A stretch of DNA of 64,000 nucleotides from Mastigias papua (GCA_964019165.1 OZ025284.1:1194185-1258184), one strand, 5' to 3'; shown: positions 1-10,400, counted from the first letter of the stretch. Notes: generated by a model not told the origin, from the sequence alone. Made by a program: numbers and translations.

Positions 1-221
1 TCACTGATACTTTTAATATATTTTATTTTATCCTGTTCAATATTTCGGCCATAATAATAAATAACATCTGGTTTAAAAAACTTTGCACTCAGAATCATAT
101 ACATAACCAGATTTGTTTTACCACGGCTGCTATCGCCTGAAATACTCATTCTGAATGGCCATTTTAATATATATGAATCATTATTATCTTTTTTATTCAT
201 ATCTAAATTTGGTATCTTCAT
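1..221 (-). CDS. Partial virus-like P-loop ATPase (A32/packaging-ATPase-like), N-terminus only
   Basis: An open frame starts at the ATG at 219-221 and runs off the left edge, giving 73 residues. Residues 21-24 read WPFR. A Walker A motif, GDSSRGKT, follows at residues 29-36, then a hydrophobic helix (NLVMYMILSAKFF). A short N-terminal leader, then PFRM-type residues, then a P-loop is the usual start of A32-like/FtsK-HerA packaging ATPases of giant viruses and of related ATPases found as insertions in eukaryotic genomes. In viruses that family pumps DNA into capsids using ATP. The Walker B motif and the rest lie outside the window, so intactness cannot be judged. Only 22 AT-rich bases separate it from the upstream ankyrin-type gene on the same strand, which is virus-like packing. 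Another KAP/AAA-type P-loop NTPase is possible. The P-loop is secure; the viral assignment is inference. Confidence 0.6.
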   Translation of the reverse strand, partial: MKIPNLDMNKKDNNDSYILKWPFRMSISGDSSRGKTNLVMYMILSAKFFKPDVIYYYGRNIEQDKIKYIKSIS

Positions 222-243
222 TTTTTATATATTTTATATTAGA

Positions 244-1113
244 TTAATTCTCAATATAATATTCCATGCAATCAATATTACCATTATATTCAGCTACATC
301 AAAAACATTTTTATCCCATGGACAACCATTATCATGAGCATATTTTAAACATTCAATTTCACCATTTTCAGCAGCTAAAAAACATGTACCAATACCCCAT
401 GGACAACCATTTTCATGAGCATATTTTAAACATTTTAATTTACCATTACCAGAAGCTCTTGCACATGTCAATTCATTCCATGGGCATCCATTTTCATGAG
501 CATATTTTAAACATTCTAATTCACCATTTTCAGCAGCATTAGCACAAGTATATTCATCCCATTCACAACCATTTTCATGTGCATATTTTAAACATTCTAA
601 ATTACCATTATAAGCAGCAATCGCACAAGTAAAATAATGCCACGGACAACCATTTTCGTGAGCATATTTTAAACATTCTAAACGACCATGTTTTGCAGCA
701 AAAGCAGTTGTGTCTTCATTCCATGGACAACCATTCTCATGAGCATATTTTAAACATTCTAAGATACCATATCTAGATGCATTCGTACTTGTATCTTCAT
801 TCCATGGACAACCATTTTCATGAGCATATTTTAAACATTCAATTTCACCGTTTTCAGCTGCCAAAAAACACGTATCTGCACTCCAAGGATATCCATTTTC
901 ATGAGCAAATTGTAAACATTCCCTTTGACCATATTCAGCTGCCAAATCGCAATAATAATCACCTGATTTATTTTTATGTGAATATTTAAAACATTCTAAA
1001 TGACCATTTACAATTGCACAATGAGCATTCATTTTTTTACAACAATCAGCGTAATCATTTTGTGAAACACATTTTCCGTCGAATCTTAATTTTTCAATTT
1101 GAAAAGGAAACAT
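244..1113 (-). CDS. Giant-virus-type ankyrin-repeat protein, 289 aa
   Basis: This is a complete 289-residue frame from ATG (1111-1113) to TAA (244-246). After about 45 N-terminal residues the protein consists of about ten tandem 27-residue repeats (81 bp in DNA). The core reads ECLKYAHENGCPW followed by a variable stretch and an AAxNG turn. The middle seven copies are nearly identical; the first two and the last are diverged. This repeat, an ankyrin-like helix pair, is abundant in giant-virus ankyrin proteins and also in some algae and oomycetes. Such proteins usually mediate protein binding; no partner can be named here. There is no signal peptide, membrane segment or recognisable F-box. The DNA is very AT-rich, and the leader before the ATG is nearly pure A/T. 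The frame has no stops or frameshifts, so it is either recent or maintained. The neighbouring ATPase-like start supports a viral origin. Confidence 0.72.
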   Translation of the reverse strand: MFPFQIEKLRFDGKCVSQNDYADCCKKMNAHCAIVNGHLECFKYSHKNKSGDYYCDLAAEYGQRECLQFAHENGYPWSADTCFLAAENGEIECLKYAHENGCPWNEDTSTNASRYGILECLKYAHENGCPWNEDTTAFAAKHGRLECLKYAHENGCPWHYFTCAIAAYNGNLECLKYAHENGCEWDEYTCANAAENGELECLKYAHENGCPWNELTCARASGNGKLKCLKYAHENGCPWGIGTCFLAAENGEIECLKYAHDNGCPWDKNVFDVAEYNGNIDCMEYYIEN

Positions 1114-1654
1114 CTTATATATATAATTATATTTTTATATGTAAAAATTAAAACACAAAAAAAAAAAATAAAATCACCACATCAGTAAATAACCCCAAAA
1201 TACACCAAGTGATACACCACCCCACATAATTAGCGAATATACACAAGCGAAACAAAAATGCACGAAAATGGTCCAAAATGATAAAACTATTCATTGAGAA
1301 TAAGCTAAAATACCATAAATAATATGTAAAACGAGTTTCAAATTAAAATTGATGCCCAAATAATAAACCCCTTTAGTAACCCCAATTTAATAAGGAGAAT
1401 TAATATTACCATTTTATGGTTTATTAGTAATAATCCATAAAATATGTTCCATAAATTATGTTCAATAAATAACATACTTGATTATACAAGGAGAGATTTT
1501 TTTAAAAATTTCTATTAATATTTTTCATTGTATTTTAACCATTTTTCAAAATTATAACCAATACATTATTATCAATATTTTATTCTAGTTTATTTATCCC
1601 ACTCCTTTTTAATCCATTTTATAATTCAATTTTATAAAATCATTTTATCATATT
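1114..1654. other. AT-rich non-coding stretch
   Basis: No reading frame, RNA gene or recognisable element was seen. It contains A/T runs just upstream of the ankyrin-type gene, which may include its promoter, but no defined motif could be assigned. Composition matches the virus-like genes to its left more than the host gene region to its right. Confidence 0.5.
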
Positions 1655-1985
1655 ATTTTATAACTCCATTTCTTATAATCATATTATATCACCATTCTCT
1701 TATAATCAATTTATAACTCAATTTCTTATATCTAAATTATAACTCCATTTCATATAATCATTCAATATCACCATTCTCTTATAATTATTTTATAACTCCA
1801 TTTCTTATATCTATTTTATAACACTATTTCTTATAATCATATTATTACACCATTTCTTATATCTATATTATAACTCCATTTCTTATAATCATTTTATAAC
1901 TCCATTTCTTATAATCAATTTATACCATCATTTCTTATAATCATTTATAACACCATTTCTTATAATCATTTTATAACACAATTCT
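1655..1985. repeat. Degenerate AT-rich minisatellite, about 26-bp unit
   Basis: The words TTATAACTCCATTTC and TTATAATCATT alternate repeatedly. ATTTCTTATA recurs at intervals near 26 bp between about 1667 and 1960. Units vary by substitutions and small indels, so this is an old, degenerate tandem array of roughly a dozen copies. It has no coding potential. Confidence 0.7.
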
Positions 1986-2097
1986 AATATCAATTTTTAT
2001 TATACCATTCTCTCATTAACATTCAATACTCACCAATCATTCAATAACCATATTCTCTAAAACCATTCAATTTATACTAGTCTATTATTCTCTATTC

Positions 2098-2366
2098 TGT
2101 GTCTCAATTCACTGTCCCAACCAGTGTCCCAATTGTAGCTTTGTCCCAACCTGTGTCCCAATTGTAGCTTAGTCCCAACCAGTGTCCAAAATAGTGTCCC
2201 AACCAGTGTCCCAATTAGTGTCCCAACCAGTGTCCCAATTAGTATCCCAACCAGTGTCCCAATTACTGTCCCAACCTGTGTCCCAATTAGTGTCCCAACC
2301 AGTGTCCCAATTAGTGTCCCTACTAGTGTCCCAATTAGTGTCCCAGTATTTAGTCCCAGTACTCCC
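2098..2366. repeat. 12/24-bp minisatellite (GTGTCCCAACCA / GTGTCCCAATTA)
   Basis: Two 12-bp half-units, GTGTCCCAACCA and GTGTCCCAATTA, alternate to form a 24-bp unit with roughly twenty half-units in total. The left end (2098-2190) is more diverged and includes the spacer word TTGTAGCTT. Because 12 is divisible by three, several frames stay open on both strands (for example Gly-Thr-Leu-Ile/Val repeats on the minus strand). These are by-products and are not annotated as genes. Confidence 0.85.
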
Positions 2367-3391
2367 ACTATACATTATATATCTGGTGTACTTTCGCAAT
2401 CTATCCTAAACGTGCCCTCGAACTCACCATATTTATTCAGTTAATTGATCCCACAAGCGGAATTATACTATAATGGAAAATTTCAAACAATTGAAACCCT
2501 GATGTTATCACATGATTCTGATCATGGAAGTTTGTGACTCATGGTCATAGCTCAATTTCTTTCTCGCAAACTCCACGAATTCCCGCTGCGAATCTCGATC
2601 GTATTAACTGCAATTTTGGATATATCATGTAATAGGCGGGGGAATGTATACTTGTCTTGTCTGCCAAGCAATGGGAGACTGTCCCGCCCTCTGCTACTGA
2701 GACAACAAGCCAAGAGACGTATTTACCCCCTTGACCGTTTTGGTGTTCCAGACGGTATTATCAGGCTGGGTTGTCCATAACCCCGTGAACTAGTAGAAGA
2801 ACGGGGAATTTAACAACTGCAGAACCGTTTTAGGCCTCAGTTTGTTATGACAACCAACTTAACACATGTGTACGTCTTTTTCATTGACTCAACTTGATAT
2901 TTCGGCGATTGTGCTACCGAAACGTAGGCCATTGCGAGTTGGTTGTGTTTTTGTGCCAATATATACCCAGACAGTAAAAGGTGGGTTGGCTTGTAGTCGC
3001 ATTTATTTTTTCTACAATATTCGATTATTAAACGTTACCCTTTGTATGGCAAGAGTTCTTTGTTGGTTTTTACTTCCATGACAATGCTGTTAGTTTCCCG
3101 CCTAATTATCTATTTTGTGCGCTTCAATTGGTTAATTAAACAAAACAGATTCGTATGAATGTTCTTTTAGACAATAGGTAGCCGGAGCAGAAAACAATGG
3201 CTTATTTCGAAAACAATAAAAGCTCAAACATGATTGGTGAATTCAAGCTCAATATGCATAAATTAAAATGAAGCTGCGTAACGTTGAAATCAAAGGGCGT
3301 TGTTCGTATTTCAGCGAAAGTTGTGTTGTGAGAGTTGTACTCTTATTGGAGTTCTCGTCAAGAAAATCACAGAAGTGAACTTGCTTTCACC
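2367..3391. other. Intergenic and upstream region of the FAX-like gene
   Basis: From about 2.4 kb the sequence changes from very AT-rich to mixed composition. No convincing gene was found; three short frames here have unremarkable composition. Close to the gene there is an inverted CCAAT box (ATTGG, 3233-3237) and a weak TATA-like stretch near 3253-3267, which could form a promoter. A pyrimidine-rich stretch ending in CAG at 3314 (TATTTCAG) could instead be a splice acceptor of a 5' UTR exon. The sequence alone does not decide between these. Confidence 0.4.
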
Positions 3392-4759
3392 ATGGCTGAA
3401 GTTGAGACAACTCATGTCGTTACTGAAACAGTCGAAGTAACAGAGACAAAGACAATAACGACTGTAGACGGCACAGTAACTGAAACAACGACAACGGTCA
3501 AAACAATCGAGTCCGGTGATGCACATGGCCAAGAAGAAGTTAAGGCCGTCGAAGGTGACCAAGTAGATGTGAAAGTAAACGGTGATGCTGATGTAGCCAA
3601 AGATGGCGAAGCTGGGAAAGAAGCTGCTGCTGAGGAAACAAAGGAAGTGGTAGCAGATGAGCAAGCTGCCGATAAAGTAGAGGTGCAAGAAGAGAAAAAA
3701 GAGGAGGGACCACCGAAAGTTATCTTACATCAGTACCCTCCTGGAACGAGCGTACCAAGTATGTCTGGATTCTGTTTGAAATTGGAAACTTTCCTGAGAA
3801 TGAACAAGATTCCTTATGAAAATGTCCACTCTTATAAAGTAGGAAAGAAAGGAAAGATGCCTTGGATTGAATACAAGGGCGATAGGGTTCCAGATTCAAA
3901 TTTCATAATCGAATATTTGAACAAGACTTTTGAGATTGACATGGATAAGAACTTGAGTAAATCCGAGCGTGCCCAGTCAAGAGCATTGAGAATTATGCTT
4001 GAGGAGAACTGTAGTTTTACTGTATTGTTCTCGCGATGGGTTGATGAATGCAACGAGTTCAGAAAGATCATCCCCGCCCAACAGAAGGGCATTGGGTTCC
4101 CAGTTACGCTGAAAATGCAGCAGCGAAAGGCCCGGTCAGCGCTTGATCACCAAGGTATAGGCCGTCACTCGAAAGAGGAGATTTATAGAATTGCCGAACA
4201 AGATTTACGTGCTCTTTCGGATTATCTTGGCGAGAAACCGTACTTTATGGGAGCTGAAGTAACTAGCCTTGATGCATCTGCCTTTGGACTTCTAGCCAAT
4301 GTCCTTTTGTGTGGTTTTGAGGGATTTCACTACAAATTGGTGAAGGAGGAATTAAAAAATCTAGCTGACTATGTTGAGAGACTGAAGAACGAGTTTTGGT
4401 CTGACTGGAATGAAATGGTTTTGGGGGACAAGCCAGAGCAGACCCACATCAGACGAAGATTCAGCTTTAAGACTGGGAAAAAGAAGGCGAAAGAAGCCAA
4501 GAAGGATGACAACTCCAGTGAAGAAGCAAAAGGTGAGAAAGCCGAAGAAGGTGAGAGTGCTGACGCTGAAGGTGGTGCCAAAAAGGAGGGTGAAGCTGAG
4601 GAAGCAAAAACTGAGGAAGCAAAAGCTGAGGAACCAAAATCTGAAGAAGCAAAAACTGAAGAGACGAAAACAGAGGAGGAGAAGACCGAGGAAACGACAA
4701 AGGAAAATGGCGACGCCAGCGAAGGCGAGAAGGCTGAGGCTGAGGCAAAATCTGAATAG
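3392..4759 (+). CDS. fax: Failed axon connections (FAX/FAXC) homologue, GST/metaxin-like fold, 455 aa
   Basis: The chosen ATG (3392) lies in a strong context (CACCATGG). An in-frame ATG at 3335 would add 19 poorly conserved residues. Residues 1-105 are an acidic, Thr/Glu-rich low-complexity region. Residues 108-183 form a thioredoxin-like GST-N/metaxin-type domain with family hallmarks FCLKLETFLRM (127-137) and GKMPWIEY (154-161). Residues 190-340 form the helical GST-C-like domain, including GIGRHSKEEIY and the TSLDASAFG block near 291-299. Residues 353-455 are a Lys/Glu-rich tail built from five- to six-residue EEAKT-type repeats. Length is close to the roughly 400-420 residues I recall for fly and human FAX proteins plus the longer tail. 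In Drosophila, fax is a genetic modifier of Abl in axon development; its biochemical activity is unclear, and glutathione-transferase activity should not be assumed. The whole coding sequence is one uninterrupted exon. Confidence 0.92.
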   Translation: MAEVETTHVVTETVEVTETKTITTVDGTVTETTTTVKTIESGDAHGQEEVKAVEGDQVDVKVNGDADVAKDGEAGKEAAAEETKEVVADEQAADKVEVQEEKKEEGPPKVILHQYPPGTSVPSMSGFCLKLETFLRMNKIPYENVHSYKVGKKGKMPWIEYKGDRVPDSNFIIEYLNKTFEIDMDKNLSKSERAQSRALRIMLEENCSFTVLFSRWVDECNEFRKIIPAQQKGIGFPVTLKMQQRKARSALDHQGIGRHSKEEIYRIAEQDLRALSDYLGEKPYFMGAEVTSLDASAFGLLANVLLCGFEGFHYKLVKEELKNLADYVERLKNEFWSDWNEMVLGDKPEQTHIRRRFSFKTGKKKAKEAKKDDNSSEEAKGEKAEEGESADAEGGAKKEGEAEEAKTEEAKAEEPKSEEAKTEETKTEEEKTEETTKENGDASEGEKAEAEAKSE

Positions 4760-7276
4760 TAATACGATTCTACAAGCTTTCCAAAAGGTAAGCATTAAAA
4801 CCTGTTTGCTATTAACACTTGATGTGTAATAGGAGTAAATCCTACAAGCATAATTCCCGGGTATTCATTGCAAAATCTATGTTTAGATCTATAGATTAAG
4901 GTTTTTGATTCACTAATTCTTTATTTTATATTGATTTTCAACATCAATTCTCACGCGTGAGTACTCGCACGGTGCGACGAGTCTTTCAGACATGCACTGA
5001 ATTTTTAATCGGTTTCTTTTGGTCTTCATATTGTTTACATATTTTCCATGGCTTTCCCTCTTGCAAGTCGGTCCTATCTCCTCTTCGCCCTTTCTCACAT
5101 CAGATAGTGTAGTGACCCGCCCACTTTTTGTTAAGCCGTACTATTGAACAAATATCAATTTCCACCCGTTAACATGTTTCAAAAGTTTATATATGTTATT
5201 GTTTATGTCATTAACTTTCCACCCGCTGACTTTCATACTTGCGTTGTGGATATCTGTAGATAATGATGTGAAAGTCTGTTCTTGAAGCGAAGGGATGTGA
5301 CTTCGCAGTTAGAAAAGTTCGTTTATAAACTCTGCTTTGAGAGGTACGGAACCACACGGTGGTGGGGATTTTCCATTTGACATATATTTCTAAGTGTGTC
5401 ACCGAGTGGTTGTTCCCTGGATATTGGCCTAATTGAATGACATGCTTCCTGCCAAGTTTCCCTCAAGTTTGACAGAGGGTCACATAGCGATAAGACGGTT
5501 TTGGGAAAATGAGCGAATGTCTGGTATGCTGTGGGTTACGCCCAAAATTCTAAGTGCCTGTCGCAGCAATTGCTCACGTTGGTGTGCCCTTAGGCGAGTT
5601 CTCATTGACCCAATGGCATCTGTAACACACGAGTGGAATTAGAGGCATTTGCCGATTAGAATTCCATAACATTGAATGGTATTAAGCGCAAGAAAGTTCA
5701 CGTTACCACTATTCAACGCGTCTCTGGAAGCCTTTTGTTCTATAATGGCCTTGTAGAAGTTCACCATTATGCTTATATTTAAATCCCCTAGCCTACCAGG
5801 AGATTGTCTGTCATAACCATTGGGATTATATTGAAAGTAAATGCTATCAGCAAAGTGCGCAATTGTGGAACAGTGAGAGCAAGCAGACAACTGCTCTGAT
5901 TCAGATCAGAAATATAGTCAATTTTTTATTGATTGTGTTGTATGAGGACTTGTTAGTATTGCTTTTTATAAGTTTGCTTTTGCTTTCCTCTATGTGAGAG
6001 GATCCTTTCCAAATTGGTAGTAATGTTGAAAAGATAGTGGTCAGAAAGGAGAAAGTAAAGTTGAAAACTGCAAGCGTTCGGGAGTGATAGTGTTGATATC
6101 TGCATGGTTCATCTTTGGAAAATTATGTTCTGTAGTCCGGAAGATGATGGTTCTTTAGGAGTGTTCAAGCTTTTTTGTTTGAGTTCAGTTTACTTTTCAC
6201 AAGACATTTTCTGTCAACTTTGTTAGAGACTGTCCATGTTTTTCTAACTGCCAAATTACCATCTATTAGCAGGAATAACTATCTAAAGAATTCCACTTTA
6301 TTTTTTATGATTTATGATTATTTTTATTATATGTTATATGTTTTATAGGATCTCCTTACTCACTGATTTTCCAATAATTTTTGCTAGGTTGTCACTTATT
6401 ACTTTTCTGGGAATTTTTCTTTTTGTTTTACTACTTTTTTGTTTTTGTTTGTGCTAACAGACAAGAAAAATACAATTTATCGTATTGTAGTGAGATTTGT
6501 ATCAATAGATTATGAAGAAAGGAGTGAAATTTTCAACCTAATTAGAATATGTTTGCAAATTATAATGTTGGTTCTTTGTGCATTTTTGAATAAGAAAACC
6601 ACTTTTTGCATGACCCTTAATTTTCTTAACTCTTCCAATTTCTTAATTTTTACTGGAATAAACTGCTAAAAGAGGTTAACTATCATTCTTTGTTATATAA
6701 AAGTTTGATCTTGTTATTCAAGATCATCAAAGAAAAGCTTCAGTCTTAGGCTTAATACCGCAGTCGTAAAGGAACTCAGAAAATGAGCCAATATCGATTG
6801 TGAACAAGTAAAAAAAAGATGAACTTTAGAACTTGAGCCTTTGGAGTTTCTTAACATTTTCTCAAGATTTTGGCATTTTCAGCCTCATTTTCTTATCAAA
6901 CGTTAATTCAAAGCTACCTTCTTGTGACCCTTTCATTCCATTATACTGCCACATGTATTGTGTATGTATTGTCAATAGTACATTTGATTCGAGTGGATTC
7001 TGAAAGAGGGCCGGCGATGCAAATGATGAATGAACACTGCGCCAGATGACGCCCCTTTCAAATGGCGAATGTGCGTCAATTAGTAATGAACTTTGCGTCA
7101 TTGTTTTGATTGATAAGCCATCTTAACTTGAGTTCCTGCACAGGGGCACCACGTGTTTAGTAAGTTTGTTATGGACGTGCGGCCGCATGTCCTTTAGTTT
7201 TGGCTGGAGCTGTGTGCAGCATGTTGCCGCGCGGTGCAAGGAAAGCGCACAAGAAAACAACAAATTCTATAGGAAG
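4760..7276. other. Non-coding region downstream of the FAX-like gene
   Basis: Apart from the splice donor at 4788, nothing convincing was found: no tRNA, no transposase or reverse-transcriptase motif, and no long frame. AATAAA at 6657-6662 is a possible poly(A) signal. Short frames such as 5433-5642 (+) and 5639-5890 (-) have no recognisable domain. Part of this stretch may be 3' UTR or intron of the FAX-like transcript. Confidence 0.4.
4782..4794 (+). other. Candidate 5' splice site in the FAX-like 3' UTR
   Basis: The sequence CCAAAAG followed by GTAAGC is an excellent donor, with exon end 4787 and intron start 4788. It lies 28 nt past the stop codon at 4757-4759, inside the roughly 50-nt limit within which a downstream intron usually does not trigger nonsense-mediated decay. 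It implies a spliced 3' UTR whose acceptor is not assigned. Against this, an ATTAAA poly(A)-signal variant at 4794-4799 with GT-rich sequence near 4820 could simply end the transcript here. Confidence 0.4.
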
Positions 7277-7552
7277 TCAATATTTGTCCTGTTCCTGGTA
7301 TGAGAAGTAGGCGATGATAGATAAAGACCTTGCCAAGAATAAGCCCAAAACGCCTTTGTCATGGGATTCTGCAGATAATCTGTCTTGATAGTTCTGTCGG
7401 AAAGTTGCAAAGGGTTTGGCAAAGATCTTGAACTCTAATAGATACTGACTTGTTAAGTCCTGCAGACAAAAGAAGCCACCAACCGCAACATATACCCAAA
7501 TCGTTGAATAGGCTGGTATAAGTTTTGTCTCTGTTTCGCTTTGTTTTTGCAT
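7277..7552 (-). CDS. Possible small hypothetical membrane protein, 91 aa
   Basis: I do not recognise this protein. The frame begins at an ATG (7550-7552) with an in-frame stop three codons upstream and ends at TGA. Residues about 14-36 (AYSTIWVYVAVGGFF onward) could be a membrane span, and residues about 68-83 (GVLGLFLARSLSIIAYF) a second. Amino-acid composition and codon choice look more natural than in neighbouring random frames. However, an open frame of this length is expected by chance in several kilobases of six-frame AT-rich DNA, and the start context is weak. It could also be one exon of a split gene or nothing at all. Confidence 0.22.
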   Translation of the reverse strand: MQKQSETETKLIPAYSTIWVYVAVGGFFCLQDLTSQYLLEFKIFAKPFATFRQNYQDRLSAESHDKGVLGLFLARSLSIIAYFSYQEQDKY

Positions 7553-9333
7553 GAAGTTTTAATTTCCAGAGGATTTAAGGTAAACTGTTGACTTAAGAGT
7601 TTGGCCTACACATTCACAAATACTAGAGATAGGGTTTTTGTTTATATAATTGATTCAGTTTGACGCAAGCTATGCCATTATTTGAAATGATATTAGGTTA
7701 TATTGACTGGGTGTGGTTCTCAGGGTGCTTTTGAATACTCAGCCTTAACATCTTATGCTATTTCAATGCTTATATAGGTCAGTGTGTCTCGTCTGTTGCT
7801 GTAGATGATAAAATGTAGTGTGAAGAATTTGTTTTATAGTTACCGAAACAGCAGCAGGTGGGGCTCCTGTCGTGACTCTCCACTCCCTCAGTGGTATAGA
7901 GCCAAATTAATAACTGGGAGGAGGGGTGCTTTGGCAGGGAAGTGCTCACCAGGATGCCATCTACGAAGAGTGGTAAGATGCGGATATTTGACTAGGGTGG
8001 TGCCAAAAGGGTATCTTTGGATTTAAGGAAAAGAGAATCCCCTGGGAATAGTTCCAGGGAGAAATTTTTAGATTTGTGCGTCCAGAATCGTAACATTGAC
8101 CATTATACCACACAATGTACTCTTAATTCTTAACAATAGGGCCTATCATTAAATGTAAAACTACAACCTCATAAGCTGGAGTGTGTGTATCATTGCCAGA
8201 TATAAGTGACACAAGTATAGTTAATTATAGATGTGACTAACACTTAACATAGATGAAGTAAGAAAGTAAGAATTGTGGATAATTATTAGGGACTTGAGCC
8301 CCCCAAATACAGAAAAAAGTAACTAGGGAGCTCACCCCCTGACCCGTTCCCCTAGCTCTACATCACTGCGCTCCCTTCATGTGTGAGTAACGTTCTCAGA
8401 CCTAAATACGTTTTGTAGTAATTTGACTGCGCAAAAATTTAGGAAAGTTCAGTGCTGGCTGGGCTTTTTTTTGAGACCTGAGAAATTCGATGAGTTAATA
8501 TACATTTAACTCTCTAGTTTTCACACAAATCCATTATGTCTTATGTTTAATTGATATAGATTTCCTATGATAATCTATGCATGTTATTGTCATGTTTTGC
8601 AGTTCCTAACTCTACTATTCTTGCTTAGAAAGTATTACGACTTTCTTAGTATTGAAATCATGAAACAGCAAGGATTGTTTCAGTACCGGGTTAGAAAGAT
8701 CTTCCTGATTAAAAACCTGCATTACGTCTTCAAATTATTTATCTTGCAACACAAATGTAAAAGGTATGCAATGCTCTAAAAGCTTATTTTGTTCCTTTTT
8801 AGATAAAATTGCCGCTTATTTCTGGCTTCTGTTGATTAGTGGAAAGAGAAGTCCCTATATGTCATTGGCTATTATTGGCTCTTGAGAGACTTAGATGTTT
8901 GGCGCACATACTAATTTTAGGACGTATTCAACATGAGACGTTATTAAGACTTTCGCGTTATTAAGATCTCCTTTTGTCCACGTGGTTGTGATTGTTGTTG
9001 ATTTCTCATCTCACAAATGATCTATAAGGGCAAATGGTCATTTCAGAGTTAAAATTCATAGTTTGAGATGAACTTTGACGGCTGATAGGACACTTTCCAT
9101 ATTGATGCATTTTTTATTTAACAATCTTTTAACAGTCTAACATGATGTTGGTAAGACAGGTTTCAGTGCAACATTCTAAATCTATTCAAGACCGCTAGGT
9201 AATATCGTTATATGAGATAGAGGTAACAAGTTTTTCTTATATATAAATATATGCATTAGGCCTGATATTTGTTGGTTCATGTCCTGGTTTTGATATTACC
9301 CACATACTTTGCAAACATATACCAATCATACAT

Positions 9334-9371
9334 TTACCGGTTGTATATTACCGGTTGTATATTACCGGTTA
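9334..9371. repeat. Three-copy 14-bp tandem repeat with ACCGGT palindrome
   Basis: TTACCGGTTGTATA occurs at 9334 and 9348, and the third copy at 9362 is partial. Each carries the palindrome ACCGGT. This could be a chance short expansion or a small cluster of binding sites. Confidence 0.7.
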
Positions 9372-9615
9372 TTCTGGGAAGGACACATAATTCTCTCTTC
9401 GGATCTTTAAACACAAGGAAACATATTTTGCATGATAGTAAAGAAATGTCAGTCGTTTGAGACATCGTTGTCTCTTTGTATGTGCCAGTCTCTTGTTGTA
9501 TTAGCAATCCCAGAATGCATAGCTAAGCTAATCATGCCTGTCTCTAAGAGTTTATCTCGAGCGTATTTATTTTTCTACCCCAGCTTGTTATTTTACAATC
9601 GTTTCATCATATAAG

Positions 9616-9632
9616 TTATTATTATTATTATT
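9616..9632. repeat. TTA trinucleotide microsatellite
   Basis: A short pure run of TTA/ATT triplets, five to six copies. No further significance is apparent. Confidence 0.8.
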
Positions 9633-10400
9633 TTCATTGCTATTACTACTCTTCTACAGTACTTATATTATGTCATACACTTCAAAGATATTCAGCGTTA
9701 GAAAAGTGATTGAATGATTTGAGATAACCGTTATTTTTGTCAGTCATTATGTGACATGTTTCTAAAGGCCATTTTGGTACTTACAACGTTTACAAGTCAT
9801 CTGTGGCACTTGCTTGAGATGTATAGGATGCTATTTTGTGGGAAGTACGGCCTATTAAAACTTTAGATGAATTCAATCGTAAATATACTTTGTTTCGGAC
9901 ACTGTGCCAGTGTACTCAATTTTGTCTGATCTACGCTTCGGCTGCAGACATCACGTGATTGAGCACCTGTAGTGAAACGACGTACAATATGAGGGAAACC
10001 GTGAGAACGATGTGATATGGCTGTATTGTTTTGAATGGACAGGTTTGCAGGATAGATATAGAAATTATGCATGGCCTGTTTTTGTGCACAGACTGTAGAC
10101 TAAGCATTTTAGATAGTCGATGTTAGCAATGACTATACGCGCTTTGTTAGTGTTCCCAAGCTTGAGAATGCGGGAGGAAAATTTAAATTCACTGCAAAAT
10201 GCGAAGTGCCAATTCATTGCAAAGTGCCGGTTCAGAAATAAGGGTTACATACAAATCATACCAGATAGTAGCTAGTCGAGACCTAAAGTAATTCTTTATC
10301 ATTTGGCTGAAGTGTTTCGACATTGTTTCATAGTTAATCGTGTGTACGGTTTCGTTTGATAGATCAATGGACTCTACTTGTTCATAAATTTACTCATTTC

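Noticed and set aside
318..989. Plus-strand frames rich in His within the ankyrin-type gene
   Set aside because: They are shadows of the 81-bp repeats of the minus-strand gene.
2072..2409. Repetitive frames on both strands (Gly-Thr-Leu-Ile and Val-Ser-Gln repeats)
   Set aside because: The 12-bp period keeps several frames open at once; there is no independent coding signal.
3311..4829. Other frames overlapping the FAX-like gene, including minus-strand frames rich in Phe/Leu and a plus-strand Lys/Arg-rich frame
   Set aside because: They are mirror or shifted readings of the acidic Lys/Glu repeats; the FAX frame carries the recognisable conserved domain.
5433..5890. Short frames of 69 and 83 codons
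   Set aside because: Length is expected by chance, no domain is recognised, and composition looks random.
6862..7101. 79-codon minus-strand frame
   Set aside because: No recognisable domain; a chance frame of this length is expected in this much DNA.
8281..8370. C-rich patch that resembled a transposon end
   Set aside because: No terminal inverted repeats, target-site duplication or coding remnant could be paired with it.
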